64,000 nucleotides of DNA from Ignavibacteria bacterium UBA7675 (GCA_002483085.1 DLHF01000033.1:35510-99509), one strand, 5' to 3'; numbered from the stretch's first letter, positions 17,806 to 27,134 are shown. Program-made: numbers and translations. The notes: generated from the letters alone by a model not told the origin.

Positions 17806-17850
17806 AAAAAAAAAGAAAAAAGCCGCCCACCGCTCTCCCGGCAGACGGCC
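17806..17850 (-). terminator. Terminator of the YHI-repeat lipoprotein gene
   Basis: On the minus strand GCCGTCTGCC pairs with GGTGGGCGGC (with G-T wobbles), followed by a run of T (TTTTTTCTTTTTTTTT). Confidence 0.85.
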
Positions 17851-17866
17851 TTTACCTTATGATGCG

Positions 17867-18457
17867 TTATGGTACACGCACATATTTGCTTTCGTCTGAG
17901 CCGCTGGCAACGTGATATTGCTGCTTGATCGTGTAAATACTCCGCGACGGGCCGTCTGTTATGTGAAAGCGGAAATCCCCGTCGAATGTGTACTCACTTC
18001 TCCGTGGCCCAGAGGTAATATGGTACTTTACCACCGGCTCTACGCCTATGGGCGGCCCCAGAGGATCGTCCGACGCTACAGGTATCCAGTCTATGATCGA
18101 TGTCGTATCACGCACATATTTGCTTTCGTCTGAACCACTGGCGATGTGGTATTGCTGCTTAATCGTGTAAATACTCCGCGACGGGCCGTCTGTTATGTGA
18201 AAACGGAAATCCCCGTCCTGAGCATACTGGCTCCTCTTCTCCCCACCCGATATATGATACCAAGCAATCGGTACCACAGCCGAATCTTCTGGAAGCTCTG
18301 CGGCCTCGATCTCCCCGTATTTGCTTCCTCCTAACACCGGCGCATCTGCCGGATGTTGCAGCAAATCGCGCCCTGCATCTGTGGGAAGAGAACCGTCGCC
18401 ACACGCGCTTATCCCAAACGCAGCCGCAGCGGCTAACAGCAATAATTGTCTGTTCAT
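17867..18457 (-). CDS. Lipoprotein made of six YHI-type repeats
   Basis: Outer-membrane or periplasmic lipoprotein of 196 residues. The ATG at 18457 has TAGGAG upstream and opens a signal peptide with lipobox ISAC (AAAAFGISACGDG). The mature part is a repeat protein: WYHISGGEKRSQY, FRFHITDGPSRSIY, QQYHIASGSDESKY, KYHITSGPRRSEY, FRFHITDGPSRSIY and QQYHVASGSDESKY, i.e. units of about 23 residues with consensus [YF]H[IV]xxGxxxSxY. Units two and three are nearly identical at DNA level to units five and six (17878-17985 against 18110-18215), so a segment of about 230 bases was duplicated recently. It is followed by its own terminator. I do not recognise the family; the aromatic/serine pattern suggests a beta structure. 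Confidence 0.85.
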   Translation of the reverse strand: MNRQLLLLAAAAAFGISACGDGSLPTDAGRDLLQHPADAPVLGGSKYGEIEAAELPEDSAVVPIAWYHISGGEKRSQYAQDGDFRFHITDGPSRSIYTIKQQYHIASGSDESKYVRDTTSIIDWIPVASDDPLGPPIGVEPVVKYHITSGPRRSEYTFDGDFRFHITDGPSRSIYTIKQQYHVASGSDESKYVRVP

Positions 18458-19010
18458 AAAAAAGCTCCTAATAAATGAGTATAATACACTACGCCTACAG
18501 TATGCCTGCAACCCCTTGGCAGTATCCCTACACTCGCACAGACAGCAATCAATGGAGGACGACATTGACTATATCAATACAATGTGTCGTCGCCGTGAAT
18601 ACCAGTGAATTACCCTGCATAATGGGCATTAATAATAAGGTGTTCTGTTGTAGTATGCCTTCCAATGCCGAAATGAGCGCGCGATCATCTTCGCTCCCAG
18701 AGTTCCGTCTCCGCACCGCGTAGCACTACTGCTCCGTGGCTTTTCGGCCTTCGTCGCTTTGCCTCTACATAACTATCAGCTCAATCCCTGCCGCCGACCA
18801 GCCCCACAAAGGCATAACTTTTGCTATATTTATTTACTTATCCGCTTTGCTGCTCTTGCAGAGATACGAGTTTTCCCCAGAAAGCGACAACATACAACAG
18901 TTTGCGGTTATTTGGTATCGGCTCGCGGCTGATATTTGTATAGGAAGAACACTGAAATTGGCATAAGAAGAAGGACTATTCACAGCAGAAGAAACAGCGG
19001 CGAGAGTGCA
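18458..19010. other. 553-base gap with a repeat fragment
   Basis: No supported gene. At 18687-18725 there is a reverse half-B fragment (TCTTCGC...CCGTCTCCGCACCGCG) of the dispersed repeat. The region next to 18457 must contain the promoter of the lipoprotein gene. Short open frames here have no ribosome-binding site and biased composition, so I leave them out. Confidence 0.5.
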
Positions 19011-19625
19011 TCAGCCTTTACCAACCGCCCCCCGGCTACGGCACAGCTCAGCAATACGCTCTTTTGCGCTGCTCCATTCACTGCTGATAATGCTGTAGCA
19101 AACTGAATGCCGGTGGGAACCATTGTCGCGTATCATGTCATTGCGAAATAGACCCTCGTACTGCCCGCCGATGTTTTCGATGGCCTTTCGCGAGCGCGTA
19201 TTGTTCTCGTCGGTGCGAAACTGCACACGCACGCTGTGCAGGTGCTCGAAGCAGAAAGTGAGAAGAAGAAGTTTACACTCTGGATTCACAGCACCCGCCC
19301 AGTAGTCGGGATGCAGCCATGTCCACCCGATTTCGAGCTTTTTATGCCGGGGCTGTATGTCCATGAGCCTTGTACTGCCGATAATCCGGCGGTCGCATTT
19401 GTGGTATATGACAAAAGGATACTGCGCCCCCCTTTCCCGCTCGGTTATTGCCTCGCTACATACTTCGGCAAAGCGAGCCGTATCGCTGCCGTCGAGGATA
19501 TAAAACTCCCATATGCGCCTGTCCTTTGCCACCTGCCCAAGCTCGGGAAAGTGTTCGCTGCAAAGCGGTAGTAGCTCAATAGTATCCCCTACCAACGATA
19601 GAGAATCTGGTATCCAGTTGTTCAT
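19011..19625 (-). CDS. GNAT N-acetyltransferase (RimJ/RimL-like)
   Basis: Acetyl-CoA-dependent N-acetyltransferase of 204 residues. The RimL-type layout is visible: TIELLPLCSEHFPEL (beta1-alpha1), PFVIYHKCDRRIIGSTRLMDI, then LEIGWTWLHPDYWAGAVNPE, where GWTWLHPDYWG-like residues mark the acetyl-CoA site, LLLLTFCFEH and the VQFRTDENNTRSRKAIENIG helix characteristic of RimJ/RimL enzymes. Substrate unknown: ribosomal N-termini, an antibiotic or an amino sugar are all possible. It stands alone, with non-coding sequence on both sides. Confidence 0.9.
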   Translation of the reverse strand: MNNWIPDSLSLVGDTIELLPLCSEHFPELGQVAKDRRIWEFYILDGSDTARFAEVCSEAITERERGAQYPFVIYHKCDRRIIGSTRLMDIQPRHKKLEIGWTWLHPDYWAGAVNPECKLLLLTFCFEHLHSVRVQFRTDENNTRSRKAIENIGGQYEGLFRNDMIRDNGSHRHSVCYSIISSEWSSAKERIAELCRSRGAVGKG

Positions 19626-20059
19626 AGAATGTCACTCATGGAAAAACACATCAGTTATCAAAAGTCAGTTGCAAAATTTCCAACACTTCCGCACAATATA
19701 TCGTCAAAGATTTGTATCTTTCGCAGTACCTTTGAGCACAGCGCCAGACATGCGAGGCACAGAAGGTACCGAGCCTTCATCCAGTACCAGAGCGGTAACA
19801 ACAACACAATGCGGGATATTTTGTTGTACCAAGTAAAAATACATTCTATCAACAGTCGAAACCAATGGCGGAAATGCGCTGTTAAAGCATCGGTATAATC
19901 AGCCGATACACGGTATTAGCCTATTGTAGCAATAATACCAGGAAGAATTCTGGCGTAGCGGAACAGAAATAAAACCATGAATAACACGGGAAAAGATTCT
20001 GTAGCGCTTCTTCATACCGCAGCAACATTGCCGTTTGTATTAGCTATCGCTGTGAAACT
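19626..20059. other. 434-base gap without a supported gene
   Basis: Upstream regions of two divergent genes (acetyltransferase on minus, TPR kinase on plus). A 34-codon open frame from 19977 overlaps the start of the kinase gene but has no clear ribosome-binding site, and I do not call it. No repeat copy is recognisable here. Confidence 0.45.
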
Positions 20060-22252
20060 ATGGACAACCTATCTACAATGAACGACAGTACTCTTGCAGC
20101 TACGGAGGAGCGAGTACACGAGCTCAACACTCAGGCCTGGGAGCTGCGCAAGAGTAATACGCAGCGCGCCCGCCAGTTGGCCGAGGAGAGTCTTGCACTG
20201 AGCAAAACGCTCATCGAGACAAATGGTGAATCGCCTGTATACAAGCAGGAGCTTGCTACAGCACTGCTCATCCTGTCGATCTGCGAATTCCTGCTTTCCG
20301 GCTGGGCTCCAGCACTGCGCTGGGCAGAAGAGGCATTACAGTATTTTGAAGAAATAGGCAACGATCAGTACAAAATATACTGTTTGGAATGTATTGTACG
20401 CGCTCACGGCACACGCGGCAACTACGTAACAGCATTGGAATTAGCTTACGAATGTCTGGATCTGGCTACCAGAATCGGCGATATCGAAGCTCGTGGAAGG
20501 GCGATGAATATACTCGGGGTGCTGTACTGGCATACCGGCGACCACAATCGGGCGCTTGGATGGTATCAGCAAAGCCTCGACCTGCTCCGGGAATCGGGCA
20601 ACCGACACGAAATGAGCGAAGTGCTGAACAATCTCGGCCTTGTCTATACCTCTCTTGGCGATGAGAACAAGGCGTTTGAATACTGCCTTTCGGGTCTGCT
20701 TACCAAGAAGGAACTCGAAGATAAGCTGGGAGAAAGTCATGCTCTGCTGAATATCGGCAACCTCTATATGGGCCGCAAAGAGCCCGACAGAGCCCTGGCC
20801 CACTATCTGGAGTGTCTGTATATCCAAGAGGAGCTCGGCGATAAAGACGGAAGAGCACATACACTTACCAACCTCAGCCAGGTTCACTTGGACCTCGGCG
20901 ACTACGGTAAAGCACTCGAATACGCCAGTATGTGCATAGACCTCGCCCACGAGACCGGGAACCGCCGGGTGGAGTCATATGCCCTTGCAACATTTGCAAT
21001 ACTGTACGAAAAACAAGGCCAGAATGAGCAGGCTATAGACGCTCATATGCAAAGCCTAGCAATACGGCGTGGGATGGGATACCGCCAGGGCGAAATCACT
21101 TCCCTTCTGGCATTAGGTACGCTCTATACCAAGTTGAACAATATCGAAAAAGCTGCGCTCTATCTCATGGAAGCGCTCTCCATTGCCGAAGACCTGGAAA
21201 CGAAAAACCGCATGTACGAAGCACATGAGCGGCTCGCCGAAATGTATGAGCAAAGCGGCAATAGCAGGCATGCTCTCAGACACCACAAATTGTTTGCAGC
21301 TCTGCAAGCAGAAGTGTTTACGGAGCAGTCGTCTACACAGCTAAGAAACCTACAGGTGCTGTACGAGATGGAGCAGGCTACTAAAGAAGCGGAAATCTAT
21401 AGATTAGAGAATATCGAGCTCGCTGCTGCAAACCGCGAGATTAGCCAGCAGAAAAGAGAGCTTGAGAGACAGGCACAAAACATCGAAAATTTTAATAGAG
21501 AGCTCCAAAGAAAAAATACAGCATTAGAGCGAATGAGCCATGAGAAGGATGAATTTTTCAATATTGCTGTGCATGGGCTCAATACGCCGATTTCGATTAT
21601 TATGCTCGCAGTCTCAATGATCCGAAACAGCCGCGACCATCTTTCAGCAGAAGAAATAGAGACAAATCTCGGCTATATCGAGTCGACGCTGTGGCGCATG
21701 GAAGATACAGTGCGGAAACTGCTGCGGAGCAATGCTATCGAGTCGACGCCGCTGGCTCCGCACTTCAAACCAGTGGATATACAGCTTGTGGCAGAGCAAG
21801 TGGCCGAAGAATATCAAAGCAGAACAGAGCTAAAAAAGCTACATCTGGTTGTTGAGGCTCCATCGAGTGATGTCATAGCTTTGGCCGATCCCATAATGAT
21901 CCGGGAGATCATCGATCACCTTATCTCTAATGCAGTAAAATTTTCTCCGCATGGCGCAAATGTGTACATCCATATTAGCGAACATATGGAAGAACAATCT
22001 CGCCACCAGCTACGTGGCAGAACGGTGAGGATTACCGTCCGCGACGAAGGACCGGGTATCAGCAAACAAGATATGGCTCGGCTGTTCGGTAGATTTGAAC
22101 GCTTATCGGCTCAGCCAACCGGCGACGAGCATTCGCTTGGCCTCGGCCTGTCGATTGTAAAAAGACTCGCGGAAAGTATGCAGGGCTCTGTCTGGTACGA
22201 ATATGCAGAGCCTGGCGCTACGTTTGTTGTCGAGCTCCCGGCAGCAGAGTAA
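20060..22252 (+). CDS. TPR-repeat sensor histidine kinase
   Basis: Soluble kinase of 730 residues in which tetratricopeptide repeats act as the sensor. About eight or nine TPRs run from residue 20 to 420 (for example NILGVLYWHTGDHNRALGWY, NNLGLVYTSLGDENKAFEY), followed by a charged coiled coil (420-490). HisKA is a variant: the histidine is in NIAVHGLNTPISII (His505), with HGLNTP in place of HDLKNP. The ATPase domain has HLISNAVKFSP, DEGPGIS and LGLGLSIVKRL. TPR kinases of this shape are common in Bacteroidetes and relatives. No receiver gene is nearby, so the partner is unknown. ATG at 20060 is followed by a second possible ATG six codons later. Confidence 0.93.
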   Translation: MDNLSTMNDSTLAATEERVHELNTQAWELRKSNTQRARQLAEESLALSKTLIETNGESPVYKQELATALLILSICEFLLSGWAPALRWAEEALQYFEEIGNDQYKIYCLECIVRAHGTRGNYVTALELAYECLDLATRIGDIEARGRAMNILGVLYWHTGDHNRALGWYQQSLDLLRESGNRHEMSEVLNNLGLVYTSLGDENKAFEYCLSGLLTKKELEDKLGESHALLNIGNLYMGRKEPDRALAHYLECLYIQEELGDKDGRAHTLTNLSQVHLDLGDYGKALEYASMCIDLAHETGNRRVESYALATFAILYEKQGQNEQAIDAHMQSLAIRRGMGYRQGEITSLLALGTLYTKLNNIEKAALYLMEALSIAEDLETKNRMYEAHERLAEMYEQSGNSRHALRHHKLFAALQAEVFTEQSSTQLRNLQVLYEMEQATKEAEIYRLENIELAAANREISQQKRELERQAQNIENFNRELQRKNTALERMSHEKDEFFNIAVHGLNTPISIIMLAVSMIRNSRDHLSAEEIETNLGYIESTLWRMEDTVRKLLRSNAIESTPLAPHFKPVDIQLVAEQVAEEYQSRTELKKLHLVVEAPSSDVIALADPIMIREIIDHLISNAVKFSPHGANVYIHISEHMEEQSRHQLRGRTVRITVRDEGPGISKQDMARLFGRFERLSAQPTGDEHSLGLGLSIVKRLAESMQGSVWYEYAEPGATFVVELPAAE

Positions 22253-22265
22253 AAGTCTCGCATTA

Positions 22266-23381
22266 TTATTGCCTTATCACAACCGACCGGGTAAGCACCT
22301 GTTCCCCAAAATGAATCTGTACCGTGTACATCCCTGTAGTAAAGCCAGTACAGGGTATCGCTACAGTGCCACCACGCGTAGAGGTGCGGTACACTTCCCT
22401 TCCCAACACATCGTACAACCCAATAACAGCAGAATCCGGCACCGCGATCTGGAGTATATCGGTAGCAGGATTGGGCGCGATGGCAACAGATAAGGCCGTT
22501 GTTTCAGCAACATCAGTCTGAACACTTGCCAAGCCAAAAAATTTCAGAATCGAGAGCGATGTTGGATAGACACCATTAGACCACGAGTGCTCCATGCCCT
22601 GAATCCGAATAATCGAAACCTCGTAGGGCTCCTCACAAAAAACAAGATTGTCCACATTTTCCATCACAGGTACAACCTTGCTATAGGTATGCACATTGCA
22701 TACACGCGAGAACAGAAACAGCGGATATTCCCCGTAATCGTTTGGCGTGTTGTCCTCGTCGATATACGACACAATGTTGTCGGCTGTACCATGAGTGTGC
22801 ATCACCGGCAGATTGGGAATGTTACCAGTAGCAGCAAGCTGTGCTACATACGCTTCATTCCCCCACATATGAGCCGATACCGGAGCAATGGCCTGCACCG
22901 TCCCGGGCGACATCACCGCAAGGCCATAGCTCATAAAACCTCCGCTCGAAAATCCTGTAGCATACACGTGCGATTTGTCTATGGCATACTCGTCGAACAC
23001 GTAGTCGATAATATCATGGGTAAAAAGCACGTCGTCGGGCGCATCGTCGGCTCCTACACCGCCATGCCCCGGCTGGTCGTCCACATAGGCATTCCACTGC
23101 ACTACATTGTTGATACGCACAGCCTGCGGATAGACCACGACAAAATTGTACTCATCGGCAAGATCGCTGAATCCCGTAGTGTTTCTGATAAATTCAGAAG
23201 CCCCGCCTGCACCGTGGTAGCACAACAGCAGTGGCAATCCAGTTTCGGGCATAGCGGCGGGAAGATGGAGCAGAAATGTGCGCTCTACACCGCCACTTAC
23301 CAGCGTTACAGTCCGCTCCTGCTGGGCGAACATTTGCGTGCTGATAGCGGCTACGAGTGCAAAAGAAAAAAGCAATTTCAT
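22266..23381 (-). CDS. Secreted CE1/PHB-depolymerase-like esterase with T9SS sorting domain
   Basis: Extracellular alpha/beta-hydrolase of 371 residues. A signal peptide (LLFSFALVAAISTQMFAQ) is followed by the esterase fold of the LpqC/feruloyl esterase group: oxyanion region LLCYHGAGG, nucleophile Ser145 in GFSSGG, acid Asp201 in HGTADNIV, and His265 in GMEHSW. The last 80 residues are a type IX secretion sorting domain (IAPNPATDILQI, GLYDVLGREVY, GMYTVQIHFGEQVLTRSVVI). It probably cleaves polyester or feruloyl-polysaccharide esters outside the cell; substrate not determined. It converges on the TPR kinase gene with only 13 bases between them. Confidence 0.92.
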   Translation of the reverse strand: MKLLFSFALVAAISTQMFAQQERTVTLVSGGVERTFLLHLPAAMPETGLPLLLCYHGAGGASEFIRNTTGFSDLADEYNFVVVYPQAVRINNVVQWNAYVDDQPGHGGVGADDAPDDVLFTHDIIDYVFDEYAIDKSHVYATGFSSGGFMSYGLAVMSPGTVQAIAPVSAHMWGNEAYVAQLAATGNIPNLPVMHTHGTADNIVSYIDEDNTPNDYGEYPLFLFSRVCNVHTYSKVVPVMENVDNLVFCEEPYEVSIIRIQGMEHSWSNGVYPTSLSILKFFGLASVQTDVAETTALSVAIAPNPATDILQIAVPDSAVIGLYDVLGREVYRTSTRGGTVAIPCTGFTTGMYTVQIHFGEQVLTRSVVIRQ

Positions 23382-23439
23382 ATCCTCTCCAGTTTATAGT
23401 ATCGCTGAAATTATAAACGCATTATTATGGAATATCTCT

Positions 23440-23545
23440 ATGGCACGGGCGTCGCTGGCCGGAGACGCCCATCCGGGCGTCTCTACGGGGCGTCGCTGTC
23501 ACCGGTCGCACACCCGCTTCGTGGTGCCCGGCCTGTAGCCGCCTC
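23440..23545 (-). repeat. Dispersed repeat, half A (reverse) with nested hairpin
   Basis: Reads TGGCACGGGCGTCG, then a hairpin (AGACGCCCATCCGGGCGTCT), then GTCGCTGTCACCGGTCGCACA and CGTGGTGCCCGGCCTGTAGC. It matches the reverse A halves at 27135-27215 and 57268-57395, and lies between the esterase and thioesterase genes. Confidence 0.8.
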
Positions 23546-23560
23546 GCCTGTTCTCGCTTA

Positions 23561-23980
23561 TCAGAATATTCGCTTTTCTATGGCTTCTACTGCCGCCCTG
23601 ATGCCAAGAGGAAATGGCACTTTCTGTCCATGGGTAAAGTCATACACCACAACTACGTCCTGCGCTTCGGCGGCGAGATCGCCATTGCCATCAACAATAC
23701 TGTGCTGAAGGCCAAAGCTGCTATTCTTAATAAACTCCATACGCGTCTGCACCCGGATCGCACCGGGATAATGCAGAGGTTTGCGGAACTGGCAGGCAGT
23801 CGAAGCCAGAATAGGACCAATATTGGTTTGAGCAAAAAGCTGTGTCAGCCCAATCGTTTCCCAATACCGCACACGGGCAGCCTGAATGTACTTGAAAAAC
23901 ATCACATTGTTCACGTGACCAAACAGATCGAGCTCGCTCCAGTCGATCCGAATCTCTACAGTTACCGGATAATCGGCCAT
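23561..23980 (-). CDS. Acyl-CoA thioesterase, 4HBT (hotdog) family
   Basis: Hotdog-fold thioesterase of 139 residues. The ATG at 23980 (MADYPVTVEIRIDWSELD) is chosen because family similarity begins there; the frame is open further upstream without homology. The FcbC/YbgC-type active site is visible in WSELDLFGHVNNVMFFKY with its catalytic aspartate, and the core continues with FRKPLHYPGAIRVQTRMEFI. It would hydrolyse acyl-CoA to free acid; chain length is unknown. Its neighbours are secreted proteins with no metabolic link. Confidence 0.9.
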   Translation of the reverse strand: MADYPVTVEIRIDWSELDLFGHVNNVMFFKYIQAARVRYWETIGLTQLFAQTNIGPILASTACQFRKPLHYPGAIRVQTRMEFIKNSSFGLQHSIVDGNGDLAAEAQDVVVVYDFTHGQKVPFPLGIRAAVEAIEKRIF

Positions 23981-24120
23981 AAGACTCGCGGAATAGACAG
24001 ATAAGTTTAAACAGATGAGTTTAGTACAGAATAATTCTCGGATACATTTGCCGAAAGCGTACAAAAGTACAGCTTTGCCGAACAACTACCAGTAGAAGCT
24101 ATGGGCGTACCTCCACACAA

Positions 24121-24155
24121 CAAAAAACCCGGCTCGTAGAAGAACCGGGTTTGTG
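24121..24155 (-). terminator. Terminator after the 887-residue T9SS protein gene
   Basis: On the minus strand AACCCGG pairs with CCGGGTT around an 11-base loop, followed by TTTTTT; also usable on the plus strand. Confidence 0.85.
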
Positions 24156-24179
24156 CGTATATCCCAAACTAATCAGCTA

Positions 24180-26843
24180 TCAGCGCACGACAAGCAGAGG
24201 CATGGTAAGCACACCGCTATCAGAGGAAAGACGCAGATAGTAAGTGCCTACAGCCAGTGTACTGGTATCATAGCGAGCGGAGTATTCGCGCGGCTGGCGA
24301 TACCCTTCATCAACAACGCCCACCTTCTGCCCCATCGCATCGTAAATTTCCAAGCGAACTACAGCGGCATCGTGCACCTGGTAGGTGACTGAAATTTCTC
24401 CCGACGCCGGATTGGGGCGGCTTGCAAGCGAGCCAAAGGAAGCGGAAACCGATTGCCCATTCCGCTGTTCTTCCACCGATGTAGGCAAAGCTGCGGGCTG
24501 GCCGGGAGCGTGGAAGGCGGCAAGGCGTATGTAGGTTGATGTCGTCGAGCTTTCTTCAGCTACACCGTTGGTATAGGTGACAATCTCCAGATCGGCAGCA
24601 GCCAACACAGTTCGTGCAAGCTGGCTGGAAGCTTCCTGTATCTGGCTGGCAATCTGCGGCTGATCATCGGGCGGGTCGGCAATGTACACACTCCAATCAG
24701 ATATGTTGTTAAGCAGAGTATTGGCATCCCAGTTCTCCAACGGATAGTGGTTGGGCACGGGTTGTGATTGCTGCGGATGCCAAGGCACAACATCCATTGA
24801 GCAGACCACAATATGCCCAGTGCTGTTCACACCTATCATACAGCTCATGTCGAAAAGATCGCCAGTTGCGGCACTCCACTGTGTGCTGCAAATGTCCTCA
24901 AGATTCGCAGCATTACCGTTCAGGTCCGTCACCTTCATATACACTTTGCGAATCAACAGAGCCAGATGGTGTGAGTCGAATACCCAGTTGGCATATACCG
25001 GGGAGTCAAACTTTTTCTGATAGAAAGCAGCTCCGATTGCAAGCTCAGCCACGCGAGTACCCTGTGTAGGCGGAGTCTGCGTAGAAGCATAGTTGTCATA
25101 GCGGTTGCCATGCCACACACCAAATGGACCGTAATTGCAGTTGGTATAACAGTTAAAGCAGGTAATGCTTTGGTTTTCTTCCAGATCGTTGAGGTCATCC
25201 TCGTGGCCAGTGTACACGGCACCTGCTGGCGCAAGATTTCCAACTCCAGACCACGAAGGTTTCATCGTATGAGTAAGGCTCGTAGCGGCTTTCCAACACA
25301 TGGCATGCAGCCCCCAGTGAGGAGAAGCAGCATTAGAAGTGCGGCAGGGTGTGTCGAACCACGGCGACATCTCTGTAGTGTAGTTGCAATCGGCAGTTGT
25401 CATATTACCATTTTCCACACCAACCTGAATAGAACCACCAGCGCACGCTGCGCGGAGCGGCATGCCAATTGCCGGACCTTCAAAAGCAATGCGGTTGGAG
25501 ACAGTCGTAGCATCAGAGTTCAACACTGCGAGGTAGTACTCCTGCACCTTATCGCTGGCGGCAACCACGGGAAATCGCGTAGAAAAGCTCAGCCCGCTTT
25601 TGTTCACCTCTGCAAGACCGCCATCGGTAGCCCCAACGACAATCACATCACAACCGCAAATAATAACATGATGTGCCACATCGCGCCCGGAAGCGCTCAT
25701 GATTGTGCCACTTTGCACAGCCGTAGCGTCGGAGTTCAAGCGCAGAATGTAGGCGTCGGCCATTCCTTCGCGCTGCCCCTCCGCAGGGAACGATGAAGAT
25801 TTTGTAGAACCAGCTACATACAAGCGCCCTCCACAGGGGACAGCCGACGCATCGGCAAGAGCTACACTATAGCCCACATCATCGTTCTCGCCTGCTACGA
25901 TTGTGGTAGAGACAACTTCTGTTCCCGCTTCGTTCAGACGGGTAATAATAATATCGGCACCCGAGTTGCTAGCGCCATCAGTCATGGTATTAAATGCCGT
26001 GCTAACTGCTACAATACCATTGCCCTCGTCCGCAACAGCCTCATAGTCGTGGTAATACGGGCCAAAGGTCATCTTCACTGTAATAGTCACAGTTTCAGTT
26101 TCAGACACTATTCCGCTCAGGTCCAGCACCGGCTCGTTGTTGTCGAGCGCAAAAGGCACATAGACAATTTCGCCGCCGCCAACGGCAACACGTGCAGCAT
26201 GAAGCTGAACAACGCGACCCGATGTTAGAGTGATGGAGATATCACCAGTGCTCTCATCCAGCGATGTGCCGTCGATATCGCTAAAGCTCAGCCGGATTGC
26301 CGCTGTGGTAGAGCCAGCCTCTACTTCATACGTACCAATAAGCTGGCGCCCACTTACCTCAAATCGCGCCGATACGCCTTCGTACATACTGCTTGCCGAT
26401 ACGTAGCCATAGTTGTCAATATTTGTCGGCAGCGTACTGCCGCTTCCACCCAAATAATGCGTGTGGCTTGCCAGTGTATTGCCCGCAGAAAAAGCAGCAG
26501 CATTCGCATCTACATGCGAGATTGTCGTAAAGCTGTTAGCTCCACCGTTGTAACCGCGCAAAGCCAAGCCAATTTCGCCATTGTTGTAAAAGTACACCGT
26601 ATTGCCGGTGGGGCCAGGTGCAACAAAGTTCACCGACGACGACAGTTGGCCATCATTGTCGATAATAGGTACGGTAAAACCGCCGCCGAGATTAACCACT
26701 TTGTCCGAGCCGAAGTCGATGGCGTAGCTGTTCGTGGTAGCGCTGAGCATACAGGCGCTCAACGCGGCAACCATGGCAAACTTCGATAAAACATGCCGGG
26801 TACGCGAAAGGCGATACGTCCTTGTTGGTGCATTCTTGTCCAT
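24180..26843 (-). CDS. Large secreted T9SS protein with SBBP-like propeller segment
   Basis: Extracellular protein of 887 residues. The ATG at 26843 has GGAG upstream and opens a long signal peptide (FAMVAALSACMLSATTNSYA). The N-terminal half is beta-rich. Around residues 300-480 are SBBP/propeller-like units (RLYVAGSTKSSSFPAEGQ, ADAYILRLNSDATAV). A cysteine-rich part follows (CNYTTEMSPWFDTPC, AMCWKAA, ITCFNCYTNCNYGPFG), unusual beside the rest. The C-terminus is a T9SS sorting domain (RPNPASGEISVTYQV, LEIYDAMGQKVG, GTYYLRLSSDSGVLTMPLLVV). It has its own terminator. Role unknown; adhesion or a surface structure are possible. Confidence 0.9.
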   Translation of the reverse strand: MDKNAPTRTYRLSRTRHVLSKFAMVAALSACMLSATTNSYAIDFGSDKVVNLGGGFTVPIIDNDGQLSSSVNFVAPGPTGNTVYFYNNGEIGLALRGYNGGANSFTTISHVDANAAAFSAGNTLASHTHYLGGSGSTLPTNIDNYGYVSASSMYEGVSARFEVSGRQLIGTYEVEAGSTTAAIRLSFSDIDGTSLDESTGDISITLTSGRVVQLHAARVAVGGGEIVYVPFALDNNEPVLDLSGIVSETETVTITVKMTFGPYYHDYEAVADEGNGIVAVSTAFNTMTDGASNSGADIIITRLNEAGTEVVSTTIVAGENDDVGYSVALADASAVPCGGRLYVAGSTKSSSFPAEGQREGMADAYILRLNSDATAVQSGTIMSASGRDVAHHVIICGCDVIVVGATDGGLAEVNKSGLSFSTRFPVVAASDKVQEYYLAVLNSDATTVSNRIAFEGPAIGMPLRAACAGGSIQVGVENGNMTTADCNYTTEMSPWFDTPCRTSNAASPHWGLHAMCWKAATSLTHTMKPSWSGVGNLAPAGAVYTGHEDDLNDLEENQSITCFNCYTNCNYGPFGVWHGNRYDNYASTQTPPTQGTRVAELAIGAAFYQKKFDSPVYANWVFDSHHLALLIRKVYMKVTDLNGNAANLEDICSTQWSAATGDLFDMSCMIGVNSTGHIVVCSMDVVPWHPQQSQPVPNHYPLENWDANTLLNNISDWSVYIADPPDDQPQIASQIQEASSQLARTVLAAADLEIVTYTNGVAEESSTTSTYIRLAAFHAPGQPAALPTSVEEQRNGQSVSASFGSLASRPNPASGEISVTYQVHDAAVVRLEIYDAMGQKVGVVDEGYRQPREYSARYDTSTLAVGTYYLRLSSDSGVLTMPLLVVR

Positions 26844-27134
26844 ACGTTCTCCGTAAAGTGCGGGCAATATCCATCCACCCTCGTTCCTGAAGGCAGGATG
26901 AAGACATGACATTGCCAGAGATTAAAAAATATTAATACTACCGCATACGAAGCAGGAAGGGTGTACCCCGCAAAACCTTCTCTTATCCATATACATACAC
27001 ACCGCGAAACTATAACTTCAAACAGGAAAGGTCAATCAGTGTTTGTCTGATATTGGCATCATCCATTCACTGATATGAGCAGAAAAAAACCGTAAAATTG
27101 CGTAAAAGTGACAAAAAACAGTACCGGTACATCG

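Noticed and set aside
15275..18460. Attachment-site duplication of the tRNA-Phe end
   Set aside because: I looked for GGTTCAATTCCCTCCCTGCC downstream and did not find a convincing second copy.
18736..18966. 76-residue open frame in the gap at 18458-19010
   Set aside because: No ribosome-binding site or recognisable domain.
19977..20081. 34-codon open frame before the TPR kinase
   Set aside because: Overlaps the kinase start, no clear ribosome-binding site, no homology I know; too little evidence.
25110..25796. 228-residue open frame antisense to the large T9SS protein
   Set aside because: The minus-strand frame has a signal peptide and sorting domain; this one has only composition-driven Arg/His/Ser content.
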